A stretch of DNA of 56,266 nt from Candidatus Woesearchaeota archaeon (lineage in GTDB: Archaea > Nanobdellota > Nanobdellia > Woesearchaeales > GW2011-AR4), in contig JAGVXV010000001.1 in NCBI GenBank assembly GCA_018303625.1, forward strand, positions 1 to 56,266, read 5' to 3'. Made by a program: the position numbers and the translations under genes. This document shows positions 31,852 to 40,857 of this stretch, in pieces; positions within the stretch are counted from its first letter, which is position 1, and every line of letters starts with the position of its first letter. The notes below the pieces were generated by a model that worked only from the letters and a program-made list of their open reading frames with translations, was not told the DNA's origin and ran no database searches.

Positions 31852-32919
31852 ATGGTTTTTGTCAATATTTTGCTGTTTGCTTTTGGGCTAATCATCCTGG
31901 TTAAAGGCTCTGACTTCCTTGTAAAATCAGCGGCATCCATTTCAAAGAAGCTCGGCATTTCAGAGTTTGTCGTAGGCCTGACCTTGGTTGCATTAGGTAC
32001 TTCAATACCTGAGCTGGCTTCAGCCATTATCGCCTCGATAAAAATGGAAAGCGGCCTTGTGATGGGAAATATTGTCGGGGCTAACATAGCGGACATAGGG
32101 CTTGTAACCGGGCTTGCAGCCGCAATTTCCGTTATAAGGACAAACAAAGACGTGCTCAAGAGGGATGGGTATATAATGCTTTTTGCAGCCTTGGTTTTTT
32201 ATATCTTCATGCTCAATAAAATAATCTCAAGAATTGAGGCAATCTTGCTTTTGTTCCTTTATTTTGCCTACATACTCTTCCTATACGAGTTTGAATCAAA
32301 GGTTGTTGGGGGCAAGTACCATTTCAGGCAGTTCATGGACTATTTCTTCAGGTTTAAGTATGTAGCGACAATAAGAAGCGGGCTTGTCTCTGGAGTGAGA
32401 GTAAAGGGCAAGAGCATTAAGATTACTGATGTAAAGGAGATAAAGGAGCTTTTCAGGGAAGGGCTTGTGAAGGATTTCCTCATTGCTGCTGTGAGCATTG
32501 TTGCAGTCATTTTCGGGGCGAATTATTTTGTAAGCGAGGCAAACTTTTTTGCAGAGCTTCTTGGGGTTCCGGAAGTCATAATAGGTGTAAGCTTGATGTC
32601 AATTGGGACAACATTGCCGGAACTTAGCGTTACGGTAGCAGCGGCAAGAAAAGGATTCGGGTATATAGCATTAGGCAACGCAATTGGCTCAAGCATAACA
32701 AACATCCTGCTTATTATCGGCATTTCAGCCTTTATTCATCCGTTAAATGTAGTTAACTTCACTTTATATTACTCTGCTCCTTTTATGATATTTATGGGCA
32801 TACTGCTTCTGGCATTTATAAGAAGCTACTGGAGAATAAGGAGGGTTGAAGGCATTGTTTTTCTGGTTTTGTATGTCTTGTTTTTGGCTTCGCTGTTTTT
32901 TGTGAGTGCTTTGTTCTAA
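31852..32919 (+). CDS. Na+/Ca2+ exchanger family (CaCA, YrbG-like)
   Basis: 355 aa membrane antiporter with about ten hydrophobic segments. The two alpha repeats are clear: GTSIPELASA plus GNIVGANIADIGLV in the N-half, and GTTLPELSVTV plus GNAIGSSITNILLI in the C-half, holding the ion-binding Glu and Asn/Ser residues. The central loop (about residues 160-205) is cytoplasmic and basic. It may work together with the Ca2+ ATPase downstream in calcium homeostasis. Confidence 0.92.
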   Translation: MVFVNILLFAFGLIILVKGSDFLVKSAASISKKLGISEFVVGLTLVALGTSIPELASAIIASIKMESGLVMGNIVGANIADIGLVTGLAAAISVIRTNKDVLKRDGYIMLFAALVFYIFMLNKIISRIEAILLLFLYFAYILFLYEFESKVVGGKYHFRQFMDYFFRFKYVATIRSGLVSGVRVKGKSIKITDVKEIKELFREGLVKDFLIAAVSIVAVIFGANYFVSEANFFAELLGVPEVIIGVSLMSIGTTLPELSVTVAAARKGFGYIALGNAIGSSITNILLIIGISAFIHPLNVVNFTLYYSAPFMIFMGILLLAFIRSYWRIRRVEGIVFLVLYVLFLASLFFVSALF

Positions 32920-33025
32920 GTAGGTTTTTTTTAGAGTAAGACAGAACCACAATCTTTAAATATAAGTATTTTAATAAGTAGTAAACTTAATATAAAAATA
33001 AGTATATTTAAAAGGCTTTAAACAT

Positions 33026-33270
33026 CGGAATTCCACCAATCTAAATGATTGGTGGTTCAACAACTAAAGCATTATTCAGTGGAATTCCGAGCGTCATGAA
33101 AATCAAAGATTTTCAGGATCCCAAAAATGCTTTGCATTTTTTAGGATGCTCAAAAACCACTGGATAAAATTGTGATAAGCAAACATGCCACCAGTCCATC
33201 GAAAATCAAAGATTTTCGAGTGTGATCGAAAATGCAAAGCATTTATCGGCATTTGACTGGTGGTTTTTGA
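33026..33270 (+). ncRNA. Structured RNA candidate, copy A (with inserted mini-hairpins)
   Basis: Shares a core with 53898-54001. Hairpin 1: CGGAATTCCAC (33026-33036) with GTGGAATTCCG (33079-33089). Conserved strand TCAAAAACCAC (33150-33160), then TTGTGATAAGCAA and ATGCCACC. Final hairpin CCACCAGTC (33188-33196) with GACTGGTGG (33255-33263), followed by TTTTT. TCAAAAACCAC can instead pair with GTGGTTTTTGA (33260-33270), which would break the final hairpin. Four small palindromes (for example TGAAAATCAAAGATTTTCA) sit in its loops and are absent from copy B. TATA-like ATATTTAAAAGG lies 25 nt upstream of hairpin 1. The rest of the gap (32920-33025) has only AT-rich promoter-like sequence. Confidence 0.6.
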
Positions 33271-33273
33271 CAA

Positions 33274-33441
33274 ATGCCAACTGAGTTTAGAAGAAAATTG
33301 TACAAAAGAGGCTCGAGCTTCGAAACTACAGTACCCATGCCGCTTCTCTTTGCCTTGGACAGGTCAAAAAAATACAATGTCGTTTTTTCCTTTGATGCCG
33401 AGGCAAATAAATGGTACATCAAATTTGAGGAAAGAAAATGA
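33274..33441 (+). CDS. Small AbrB/SpoVT-like protein (55 aa)
   Basis: Starts 3 nt after the RNA candidate. EFRRKLYKRGSSFETTVPMPLLFAL followed by YNVVFSFDAEANKWYIKFEE has the beta-hairpin pattern of swapped-hairpin AbrB DNA-binding proteins (K-x-Y-x-RG-S..T-VP-x-P). The length is below common annotation cut-offs. GAGGTGG for the next gene overlaps its end. Likely a small DNA-binding regulator or structural protein. Confidence 0.65.
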   Translation: MPTEFRRKLYKRGSSFETTVPMPLLFALDRSKKYNVVFSFDAEANKWYIKFEERK

Positions 33442-33450
33442 GGTGGAAAA

Positions 33451-33741
33451 ATGCAGGACATGAAAAGACTGATTGAAAAATTAGGCTATGAAGACCTGAT
33501 GAGGATGAAAAAAGAGCTTGAAGAGGGCGAGCTGAAAAAATTCATCGAGCAGAAACTAAGGCACTTCGAGACAACGCATGAAAAAACCTGCTCTGTATGC
33601 TATAACCTGCTGGAGCCCTACAGCATGCACAATTACAGCCTGGTTTTCGGGCCTGATGACTTCAAAAAGAAAGCAAGTTTCTGCGGTCTGGACTGCCTGC
33701 AGTATTTTCTTGAAAATTTAAAAGTCGGGAGGGGCGATTAA
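33451..33741 (+). CDS. Small zinc-binding protein (96 aa)
   Basis: An N-terminal helical, Glu/Lys-rich half (RLIEKLGYEDLMRMKKELEEGEL) leads to a treble-clef-like region with TCSVCYNLL and FCGLDCLQYF, i.e. CxxC plus CxxxC, preceded by a His (ETTHEK). AGGTGG lies 6 nt upstream of the ATG. No named family. It is sandwiched in a tight cluster of three very small genes ahead of the P-type ATPase. Confidence 0.6.
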   Translation: MQDMKRLIEKLGYEDLMRMKKELEEGELKKFIEQKLRHFETTHEKTCSVCYNLLEPYSMHNYSLVFGPDDFKKKASFCGLDCLQYFLENLKVGRGD

Positions 33742-33743
33742 AA

Positions 33744-33869
33744 ATGGCTAAGAATTTTCTGAGGGAAGAGATGAAAAAACTGAGAAACGCAAGATATGCA
33801 GGAGGCATTACCTTTGAGGAGTTTGAGGAAATATCTGAAATAGAAGACAAGGAGATTTATTTGAATTGA
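33744..33869 (+). CDS. Very small charged protein (41 aa)
   Basis: Starts 2 nt after the preceding stop, preceded by GGGAGGGG as a ribosome site. Sequence is amphipathic helix, rich in Glu, Lys and Arg (FLREEMKKLRNARYAGG, FEEFEEISEIEDKEI). No family recognised. Spacing and Shine-Dalgarno support translation; function unknown. Confidence 0.5.
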   Translation: MAKNFLREEMKKLRNARYAGGITFEEFEEISEIEDKEIYLN

Positions 33870-33922
33870 ACGGAAAACATTAAAAAATAACCAAAACTGC
33901 CTAAAGCAATATAAATTCAAAA

Positions 33923-36550
33923 ATGCACCATTCAAAGGAAATAAAAGAAGTCTTCAGGGAATTAAACTCCAATAATGAAGGCTTAAGCCAAGCAGAAGCA
34001 GAGAAAAGGCTGCAAGAATACGGCTTGAATGAAATCAAGGAAGCCAAGAAAATAAGCCCGATAAAGATATTCCTCAACCAGTTCAATTCTGTTGTTGTTT
34101 ATATCTTGATTGCAGCCCTGGTTATTTCCTTATTTATTGGAGAAAGGATTGATGCTATTGTTATCGGCATCATCCTGATTTTAAATGCAGTATTTGGCTT
34201 TATACAGGAATACAGGGCGGAAAAGTCAATTGAAGCCTTGAAGAAATTAGCAAGCTTGAAAGCAACAGTTATAAGGGATGGAAAGGAAAAGAACATTGAT
34301 GCAAAGCTGCTTGTTCCAGGCGATATACTAAAATTAGAGACAGGAGACAAACTTCCTGCAGATGCAAGGCTTTTTGAAATAATAAATCTGGAAACCCAAG
34401 AAGCGGCTTTAACAGGAGAAAGCACCCCGGTAAGCAAAGAGCTTAAGCTTCTGCCGGAAAAGACTTCTTTGGCAGACAGAATTAATATGGTTTTTTCAGG
34501 GACCATAATAACAAATGGGAGGGGCAAAGCAATTGTTACCGGAACAGGAATGAAGACAGAGATTGGGAAAATTGCAACATTAATTCAGGAAACAGAGCAG
34601 GAAAAAACCCCTTTGCAGAAAAAACTGGACCAAATGGGAAGGTTTTTAGGCTTAATCACAATCATTGTAAGCGTTATTGTTTTTCTTGGGGGCGTTTTTG
34701 AAGGGGGCAATGTACTTGAATTTTTTATAATAGCAGTTGCTTTGGCGGTTGCAGCTATTCCAGAAGGATTGCCAGCAATAGTTACAATAGGATTGGCCCT
34801 CGGAACGCAAAGAATGGTAAAGAGGCACGCTTTAATAAGAAAACTGCCTTCTGTCGAGACTTTAGGCTCAACAACAGTTATTTGCACAGATAAGACGGGA
34901 ACATTGACAAAAAACGAGATGACTGTCAAGAAAATTTATTCTAATGGCAAAATTATAGATATAACCGGCTCGGGCTATGACAAGAAGGGCGAATTTCTGC
35001 ATAAAAGCAAAAAAATTGATGCAAATGAGATTGAATTGCTGCTGAAAGCAGGCAGCTTAAACAACAATTCCTCATTAACAGATGGAAATGTGATTGGAGA
35101 TCCAACAGAAGCTGCTTTGATTGTGAGCGCTGAAAAAGCCCTTTTGGCCAGGGAAAGCCTGGAGAAAAAACACCCCAGAATCCATGAAATACCGTTCACT
35201 TCCGAGAGAAAGCTCATGACTACAATTCATGATTTTAAAGGGGAAAAAATAGCCTTTTCAAAAGGCGCTCCTGAAGTTGTCCTAAATTTATGCGACAGCA
35301 TTTACCAGAACGGGAAGGTAAGAAAACTTACCGAGGCAGATAAGAAGGAAATTCTGGAAATAAACAGGGAATTTGCAAATGATGCTTTAAGGGTTCTGGG
35401 CTTTGCATTCAAGACAGTTATTGATGCAAAGAGAGCAGAAAAAAACCTTACATTTCTTGGCTTGCAGGGAATGATTGATCCGCCAAGAGAGGAAGTTAAG
35501 GAAGCAATTGAAAAATGCAGAAAAGCCGGCATTAAGGTTGTTATGATAACGGGCGACCATGAGATAACTGCAAAGGCCATTGGAAAGGCAATAGGCATTG
35601 AAGGCAAAAGCCTGACAGGAGAGCAGCTGGAAAAAATACAGGAGCTGGAGAAAATTGTTGAGGACATTGCAATTTATGCAAGAGTAAACCCGGAGCATAA
35701 GATAAAGATTGTTGACGCTTTGAAGAAAAGAGGCCATATTGTAGCCATGACTGGCGACGGCGTAAATGACGCTCCTGCCTTAAAGAAAGCCGACATAGGC
35801 ATTGGAATGGGCATAACAGGGACTGATGTTGCAAAAGAGGCAAGCGCAATGATTTTGACTGATGACAATTTTGCAAGCATTGTGAATGCGATTGAGGAAG
35901 GCCGCGGGATTTATGACAATATAAAAAAATTTGTTGAATACCTCCTTTCCTCCAACTTGGGCGAGATTTTAACGCTGTTTGTTGCAATTATTCTAGGATT
36001 TTCGCTGCCCGTCACAGCATTGATGATTTTATGGATTAATCTTGTAACCGATGGACTGCCTGCTTTGGCTTTGAGCATTGACCCTGTAGAGCCTAACATA
36101 ATGGAAAGAAAGCCCCGCAACCCGAAAGAAAGGATTATATCAAATTCCATAATCGCGAGAATGCTCATTGTTGGCTTTACAATGATGCTCGGCACTTTAA
36201 TTGTTTTTAAGCTGTACAATCCGGAAGAAAACCTTGCTTACGCGCAGACAATGGCGTTTGCCACATTAATGATATTCCAGATGTTTAATGTATTGAATTG
36301 CCGCTCTGAATTCAATTCATTGTTTAAAGTTGGAATTTTCACAAACATGAAGCTCTGGGGCGCGATAATAATATCAATTCTGATGCAGGTGCTTGTCATA
36401 CAGACTTCTGTTATGGAAAAAGTGTTTAATACAGTGCATCTGTCGGCAATTGACTGGGGAGTTGTGTTTTTGGCTGCGAGCAGCGTTTTTATTGTGGTGG
36501 AAATATACAAGTTGGCAATAACAAGAATAAATCCGGAACTAGTTAAATAA
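33923..36550 (+). CDS. P-type Ca2+-transporting ATPase (IIA-like)
   Basis: 875 aa, full length. Phosphorylation site CTDKTGTLTKNE, actuator TGES (ALTGESTPVS), hinge MTGDGVNDAPALKKADIG, M4 PEGLPAIV and M6 NLVTDGLPALALS, all as in SERCA/PMR1-type pumps. An N-terminal cation-ATPase helix domain (MHHSKEIKEVFRELNSN) and ten membrane helices are present. Exports Ca2+ (or Mn2+) using ATP. Downstream of three tiny genes and the RNA candidate. Confidence 0.95.
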   Translation: MHHSKEIKEVFRELNSNNEGLSQAEAEKRLQEYGLNEIKEAKKISPIKIFLNQFNSVVVYILIAALVISLFIGERIDAIVIGIILILNAVFGFIQEYRAEKSIEALKKLASLKATVIRDGKEKNIDAKLLVPGDILKLETGDKLPADARLFEIINLETQEAALTGESTPVSKELKLLPEKTSLADRINMVFSGTIITNGRGKAIVTGTGMKTEIGKIATLIQETEQEKTPLQKKLDQMGRFLGLITIIVSVIVFLGGVFEGGNVLEFFIIAVALAVAAIPEGLPAIVTIGLALGTQRMVKRHALIRKLPSVETLGSTTVICTDKTGTLTKNEMTVKKIYSNGKIIDITGSGYDKKGEFLHKSKKIDANEIELLLKAGSLNNNSSLTDGNVIGDPTEAALIVSAEKALLARESLEKKHPRIHEIPFTSERKLMTTIHDFKGEKIAFSKGAPEVVLNLCDSIYQNGKVRKLTEADKKEILEINREFANDALRVLGFAFKTVIDAKRAEKNLTFLGLQGMIDPPREEVKEAIEKCRKAGIKVVMITGDHEITAKAIGKAIGIEGKSLTGEQLEKIQELEKIVEDIAIYARVNPEHKIKIVDALKKRGHIVAMTGDGVNDAPALKKADIGIGMGITGTDVAKEASAMILTDDNFASIVNAIEEGRGIYDNIKKFVEYLLSSNLGEILTLFVAIILGFSLPVTALMILWINLVTDGLPALALSIDPVEPNIMERKPRNPKERIISNSIIARMLIVGFTMMLGTLIVFKLYNPEENLAYAQTMAFATLMIFQMFNVLNCRSEFNSLFKVGIFTNMKLWGAIIISILMQVLVIQTSVMEKVFNTVHLSAIDWGVVFLAASSVFIVVEIYKLAITRINPELVK

Positions 36551-36573
36551 AAATCTTTTAAAATTAAAAATAC

Positions 36574-37971
36574 TTACATTTTAAGGGCTCTTAGCAAACT
36601 TTCTTGGCTGGGTTTTAGAATTTTGTCGGCTATGGTTCTGGCATTTGGACCAAATTCATAAGCTGGATAAACTGTAACCCCAGCAAGATGATAACCTCTG
36701 GGCACACGTGTATCTGGCCCTAAAAATGAATTTGCTTCTATTATTGTTGGCTTATCTTTTGAAGAATCAACGTGAACTTGCAGTCCTAAAATGCTTCTTT
36801 CAATTCTTGCATTTTCGCCAATTATGCAATAAGGGAAAATGACACTATGCGAAATATCAGTATTTGGTCCTATATTCACATCTTTTTCAATAGAGCTATA
36901 TCTAATTATTGCACCTTCATTTATTCTTACATCGCTTCCTATAAGCACATTCGGTCCAATTTTGACTGCGCCACTTTCCATCAATTCTTTTAATGATTTT
37001 CCTCCGTTATATTTTTGTTCATAAGTTCTTTCGTGTACCAATACTGATGTATCACTGGTTGGATTTTTATATCCTCTTGCTTTGAGCACATTACCTATCG
37101 ATGGAAATTCGCCTGCTAAGGCTCTTTCAACAGTCCTTAAATATTTGGGATTTGAGCCTAAATCAGCCCAATTGTCAATAGTACGAGCGTAAACCGGATA
37201 GCCTCTTTCAACAAGACCTTTTATTAAGTTGCGGGACATGTCAAATTCCCCCGATTCTTTTCTTCTTCCAGTTACAACCCAAGCTTCTCGTGCTATCGCC
37301 GCAAGTGCTGCGTTATCTAGAATATAACCGGCAGTATTAGCCTGTGCTACTACATCAGTTAATTGTACAGAATCTGATAAACCTAAAGCAGACAGCAATT
37401 CTTCTTCTGTTCGGGGTTTCTCTGTTATTTTCCTAACCCTGCCGCTAGCCCTGTCTAAATCCAACAAACCATAATCCCCTATTGTCTCTCTTGGGCTCAT
37501 TTCTGTAGCTAAAATTGTTATTACTGCGCCTCTTTCTTTGTGTAACCTAACTGCTTCCCTCCAATTAGCTTCGTAAAGATTATCGTTTGCTAGAACTATG
37601 CTATGGCCAGATATGTGATGGTTTGCTATGTTTCTTAAAATTGCATCACCAGGCCCATTGTTCAGAATGTCTTCAATGGGATCCGAATAAGATATATTAA
37701 CTTCAAACCTTTTTCTTCCGTCCCCAAATCTGTTGGAAAGCTGATCCCTATTTTCCAAATAACGGGTTATAATATAAAACTGCGTTAGGCCTATAGCCCT
37801 AAGCATTTCTATCTGCAGTTCAGATAATGGAATTCCAGTTACTCTCATAAGCCCTTTGGGTATCATGCTTGTTGCAGAGTACAAGCTAATTGGCCTGTTT
37901 CTTGTTCCCATTCCGCCGGAAGTCAAAACTACACTTACATCTTCCAACACTTTTTCATCTAAAGAATCCAT
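36574..37971 (-). CDS. Sugar-phosphate nucleotidyltransferase with left-handed beta-helix
   Basis: 465 aa. N-terminal nucleotidyltransferase: VVLTSGGMGTRNRPISL (nucleotide loop; the usual GxGTRLxPLT is altered to GMGTRNRPI), KGLMRVTGIPL, LANDNLYE (metal Asp), GDYGLLDLD, ITEKPR, and TIDNWADLGSNPKYL. The C-terminal hexapeptide repeats VKIGPNVLIGSDVRIN, VNIGPNTDISHSVI form a beta-helix. Makes an NDP-sugar such as NDP-glucose or GDP-mannose; the exact sugar cannot be read. Codon use is less AT-biased than neighbours. Confidence 0.8.
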   Translation of the reverse strand: MDSLDEKVLEDVSVVLTSGGMGTRNRPISLYSATSMIPKGLMRVTGIPLSELQIEMLRAIGLTQFYIITRYLENRDQLSNRFGDGRKRFEVNISYSDPIEDILNNGPGDAILRNIANHHISGHSIVLANDNLYEANWREAVRLHKERGAVITILATEMSPRETIGDYGLLDLDRASGRVRKITEKPRTEEELLSALGLSDSVQLTDVVAQANTAGYILDNAALAAIAREAWVVTGRRKESGEFDMSRNLIKGLVERGYPVYARTIDNWADLGSNPKYLRTVERALAGEFPSIGNVLKARGYKNPTSDTSVLVHERTYEQKYNGGKSLKELMESGAVKIGPNVLIGSDVRINEGAIIRYSSIEKDVNIGPNTDISHSVIFPYCIIGENARIERSILGLQVHVDSSKDKPTIIEANSFLGPDTRVPRGYHLAGVTVYPAYEFGPNARTIADKILKPSQESLLRALKM

Positions 37972-38127
37972 TTTAATAAGAGGTAAAATCGGTAACTTTT
38001 AAACCTTTCTATTTTCACCACTTTAAAATAATAACTTATCTATCACTCCTCAAAAAATCTTCATGAAAATACAACTCCCACAAAAATTTAGGTCAAATTT
38101 ATAAATTGGATTCTATTACTTTATGAT

Positions 38128-40191
38128 ATGGAACTAAAGCAAATTTATCAGAAAATTTTAAGCGAGGCAAAGAAAAGGAACATTGACGATTTGGATAGGT
38201 TCAATAATATCAAACTGGAGATATTGAAGAAATATAAAATCAGTAAAATCCCTAAGAACGCAACAATCGCTTCCCTTGCCTCTGAAAAAGACAGGAAAGA
38301 TTTCAAAAAAATCCTTTCTATGAAGCCCACAAGGACAATTTCTGGAGTAGCGCCAATTGCATTGATGATGGACCCTTACCCATGCCCGCATACAATTAAA
38401 AGCATTGGGCCATGCTCTTATTGCCCGGGAGGCCCGGGAAGCCCTTTTGGAGATGTGCCGCAGAGCTATACTGGAAAAGAGCCTTCAACAAGAAGAGCAA
38501 TAAGGAACAATTACGACCCCTACCTCGGGGTTTTCAACAGGCTGGAGCATTATATTGCAATGAATCTAGTGCCAGAAAAGGCAGAGGTTATACTGCAGGG
38601 CGGCACATTCAGTTTTTTTCCTAAAATCTATCAGGAATATTTTGTGAAATATCTTCTTAAGGCAATGAACGATTTTTCTGTTTTGTTTTATAATGAAGAT
38701 AATATCAATATGAATAAATTCAACGCATTTTTTGAGATGCCCGCAGATATAGAAGACAATGAGAGGACAAAAAGAATTCATCAAAAGCTTTTATTCATAA
38801 AAAACCTGGATTTGAGCAATGGAGAAATTTTGAGCGCAGTCAATTATTTATTTTTTAATGAAAATACTGATTTTTTTAATGAGAAAAATAATTTAAATGA
38901 AGCAAATAAATTTTTAAATAAAATAGAGAATAATGAAATTAAAAACAAAATACTGGAACAATGGCAAAAAATAAACGGCCATGCAAATAATGAAAAAGAA
39001 AGCAACAATACTATAAAAAACAGCAATAATCCAATAAAAATAAATGAAAAAAATAATGAAATTTTAAAAATAAAAAATAACCACGATGCAAATCTTATTG
39101 CAATGAAAGAAGCAATCCAAAAGGCAAATTCCCAGAATAATTCTTCTTTAACTCTGGAGAAAATACAGGAGCAGAATGAGAATGCAAAAATAAGGTGCAT
39201 TGGGCTTACAATAGAGACAAAAAGCGATTACGGAAAGCTGGTGCAGGGCAATGAGATGTTAAGATTGGGGGCAACAAGGGTTGAGATAGGAATACAAAGC
39301 GTTTATGATGAAGTACTGGAAAAAACGAACAGGGGAAATACAGTAAAAGACAATGTTGAAAGCATACGCATTCTGAAGGACTTGGGCTTTAAAATCAATG
39401 CCCATTACATGCCCGGATTGCCCTTTACAACAAGAGGAATGGACAAAAAAGGCTTAAAGGAATTGTTTGAAAATGAGGCATATAGGCCTGATATGCTGAA
39501 AATTTATCCCTGCATGGTTTTGAAGGGAACAAGGCTTTATGATGATTACATAAAGGGAAATTTCAAGCCATTAAAAACAAAAGAGGCTGCCGAATTAATT
39601 GCATGGTTCAAGCAGTTTGTCCCAAAATACTGCAGAATTATGCGCGTCCAGAGGGACATTCCGACATACGCAACAGATGCCGGAGTTGACAGGACAAATC
39701 TGAGGCAGTACATTGAAAAAGAGCTGAAGAAAAGCAGCATAACATGCAATTGCATAAGATGCCGCGAAGTAGGGCATAAATTGCATCTAAACAAAAACCT
39801 GAAAATTGAAAGTCCGGAAATTGCAGTTATTGAGTACAAAGCCTCAAAAGGAAAAGAGTTTTTTATTTCATATGAAGATATTAAGGCAAATACTTTATTG
39901 GGATTTTGCAGATTAAGGTTTCCATCACAGTTTTTAAGAAAAGAAATTACTGAAAAAAGTGCTTTAATCAGGGAACTGCATGTTTTTGGCTCTGCTGTAA
40001 GCATCGGGAAAAAAGGAAGCATCCAGCATACGGGAATTGGGAAAATGCTGATGAAAAAAGCAGAGGAAATTGCCTTACAGAATCATAAAAATAAAATTGT
40101 TGTTATTTCTGGAATAGGCGCAAGGGATTATTACAAAAAATTAGGATATGAGGGGGAAGGGGCTTATATGGTGAAAAAATGGGATATGTAG
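38128..40191 (+). CDS. elp3: Elp3-type tRNA U34 carboxymethyltransferase
   Basis: Radical SAM plus GNAT acetyltransferase that modifies wobble uridine. Cluster motif CPHTIKSIGPCSYCPGG (Cx9Cx2C) near residue 91, TIETKSDYG, GATRVEIGIQSVYD, and a C-terminal GNAT with IRELHVFGSAVSIGKK and HTGIGKMLM. 687 aa is longer than usual (about 530) because of an insert at residues about 190-350 that is rich in Asn, Lys and Glu (NNTIKNSNNPIKINEKNN). TATA box AAATTTATAAATTGG about 25 nt upstream. Confidence 0.93.
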   Translation: MELKQIYQKILSEAKKRNIDDLDRFNNIKLEILKKYKISKIPKNATIASLASEKDRKDFKKILSMKPTRTISGVAPIALMMDPYPCPHTIKSIGPCSYCPGGPGSPFGDVPQSYTGKEPSTRRAIRNNYDPYLGVFNRLEHYIAMNLVPEKAEVILQGGTFSFFPKIYQEYFVKYLLKAMNDFSVLFYNEDNINMNKFNAFFEMPADIEDNERTKRIHQKLLFIKNLDLSNGEILSAVNYLFFNENTDFFNEKNNLNEANKFLNKIENNEIKNKILEQWQKINGHANNEKESNNTIKNSNNPIKINEKNNEILKIKNNHDANLIAMKEAIQKANSQNNSSLTLEKIQEQNENAKIRCIGLTIETKSDYGKLVQGNEMLRLGATRVEIGIQSVYDEVLEKTNRGNTVKDNVESIRILKDLGFKINAHYMPGLPFTTRGMDKKGLKELFENEAYRPDMLKIYPCMVLKGTRLYDDYIKGNFKPLKTKEAAELIAWFKQFVPKYCRIMRVQRDIPTYATDAGVDRTNLRQYIEKELKKSSITCNCIRCREVGHKLHLNKNLKIESPEIAVIEYKASKGKEFFISYEDIKANTLLGFCRLRFPSQFLRKEITEKSALIRELHVFGSAVSIGKKGSIQHTGIGKMLMKKAEEIALQNHKNKIVVISGIGARDYYKKLGYEGEGAYMVKKWDM

Positions 40192-40856
40192 ATGCTGTTC
40201 AGGCTGGAAAAATTCTTGGTTTGGACCCTAGTGCCGTTAGAAAATATGCTAATAGAGGTATATTAACTGCCCAAAAATCCGGCAAGAAGATGATGCTTGA
40301 TGACAGAGAGGTAGCTGACTTAAAAGCCGCGAGAGAATCTTGCAGCAATTTGGGCATAACAGTAAAAGAAATTTTTGTGCTTCATAAAGAAGGTGCCACT
40401 GGAAAATTTTTGGCAAAGCACTATGGATTACCGGACGGCAGTTTAGAAAAAACTTTAGCTTGGTACGCTTGGGAAAGGGAAATGCATGCGGAAACTGGTT
40501 ATGGCGAAGATATGTTGCTTACTGGGGAAGTGGCAGCCAGATTAAAGCTCAGCTCCAAACCTCCTGTATACTCTCTTGTTGCTGCAGGAAGGCTTCAAAG
40601 CTATCCTTTTAACGGAACTAGTTTAATTTCACTCCAGTCTTTGGTTTCTTATCTTGGAGATAGGGTAAAGGAGCCACTTTATACTTCCAGGGAGGCACTT
40701 GAACTATTGAGAAAGAGCGGCATAAATGGCATAACTATTGCAAACATTGATACAGTTGCATTAAGCGAGAAAATCGGAATAAAGATCCAGGAAAAAAGAA
40801 TGAGCACTTATAGATTTACATTGGATGATATAGGCCAATTGAGAAAAAACCTGTAA
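40179..40856 (+). CDS. Protein with repeated MerR/excisionase-like HTH units
   Basis: 225 aa, starts inside elp3 (13-nt overlap). First HTH_17-type unit: DAVQAGKILGLDPSAVRKYANRGILTAQKSGKKMMLDDREVADL. A second is LLTGEVAARLKLSSKPPVYSLVAAGRLQSYPFNG...LQSLVSYL, and a weaker third at LYTSREALELLRKSGINGI...YRFTLDDIGQL. Three DNA-reading units in one chain could bind an extended site. The overlap implies coupled expression with elp3, which is unexpected for a regulator. Confidence 0.65.
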   Translation: MGYVDAVQAGKILGLDPSAVRKYANRGILTAQKSGKKMMLDDREVADLKAARESCSNLGITVKEIFVLHKEGATGKFLAKHYGLPDGSLEKTLAWYAWEREMHAETGYGEDMLLTGEVAARLKLSSKPPVYSLVAAGRLQSYPFNGTSLISLQSLVSYLGDRVKEPLYTSREALELLRKSGINGITIANIDTVALSEKIGIKIQEKRMSTYRFTLDDIGQLRKNL

Positions 40857-40857
40857 A

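Noticed and set aside
33100-33250. Repeated short palindromes suggesting a CRISPR array
   Set aside because: Units (AAAATCAAAGATTTT, AAAATGC...GCATTTT) are irregularly spaced, of two kinds and tiny; no repeat-spacer periodicity and no cas genes.
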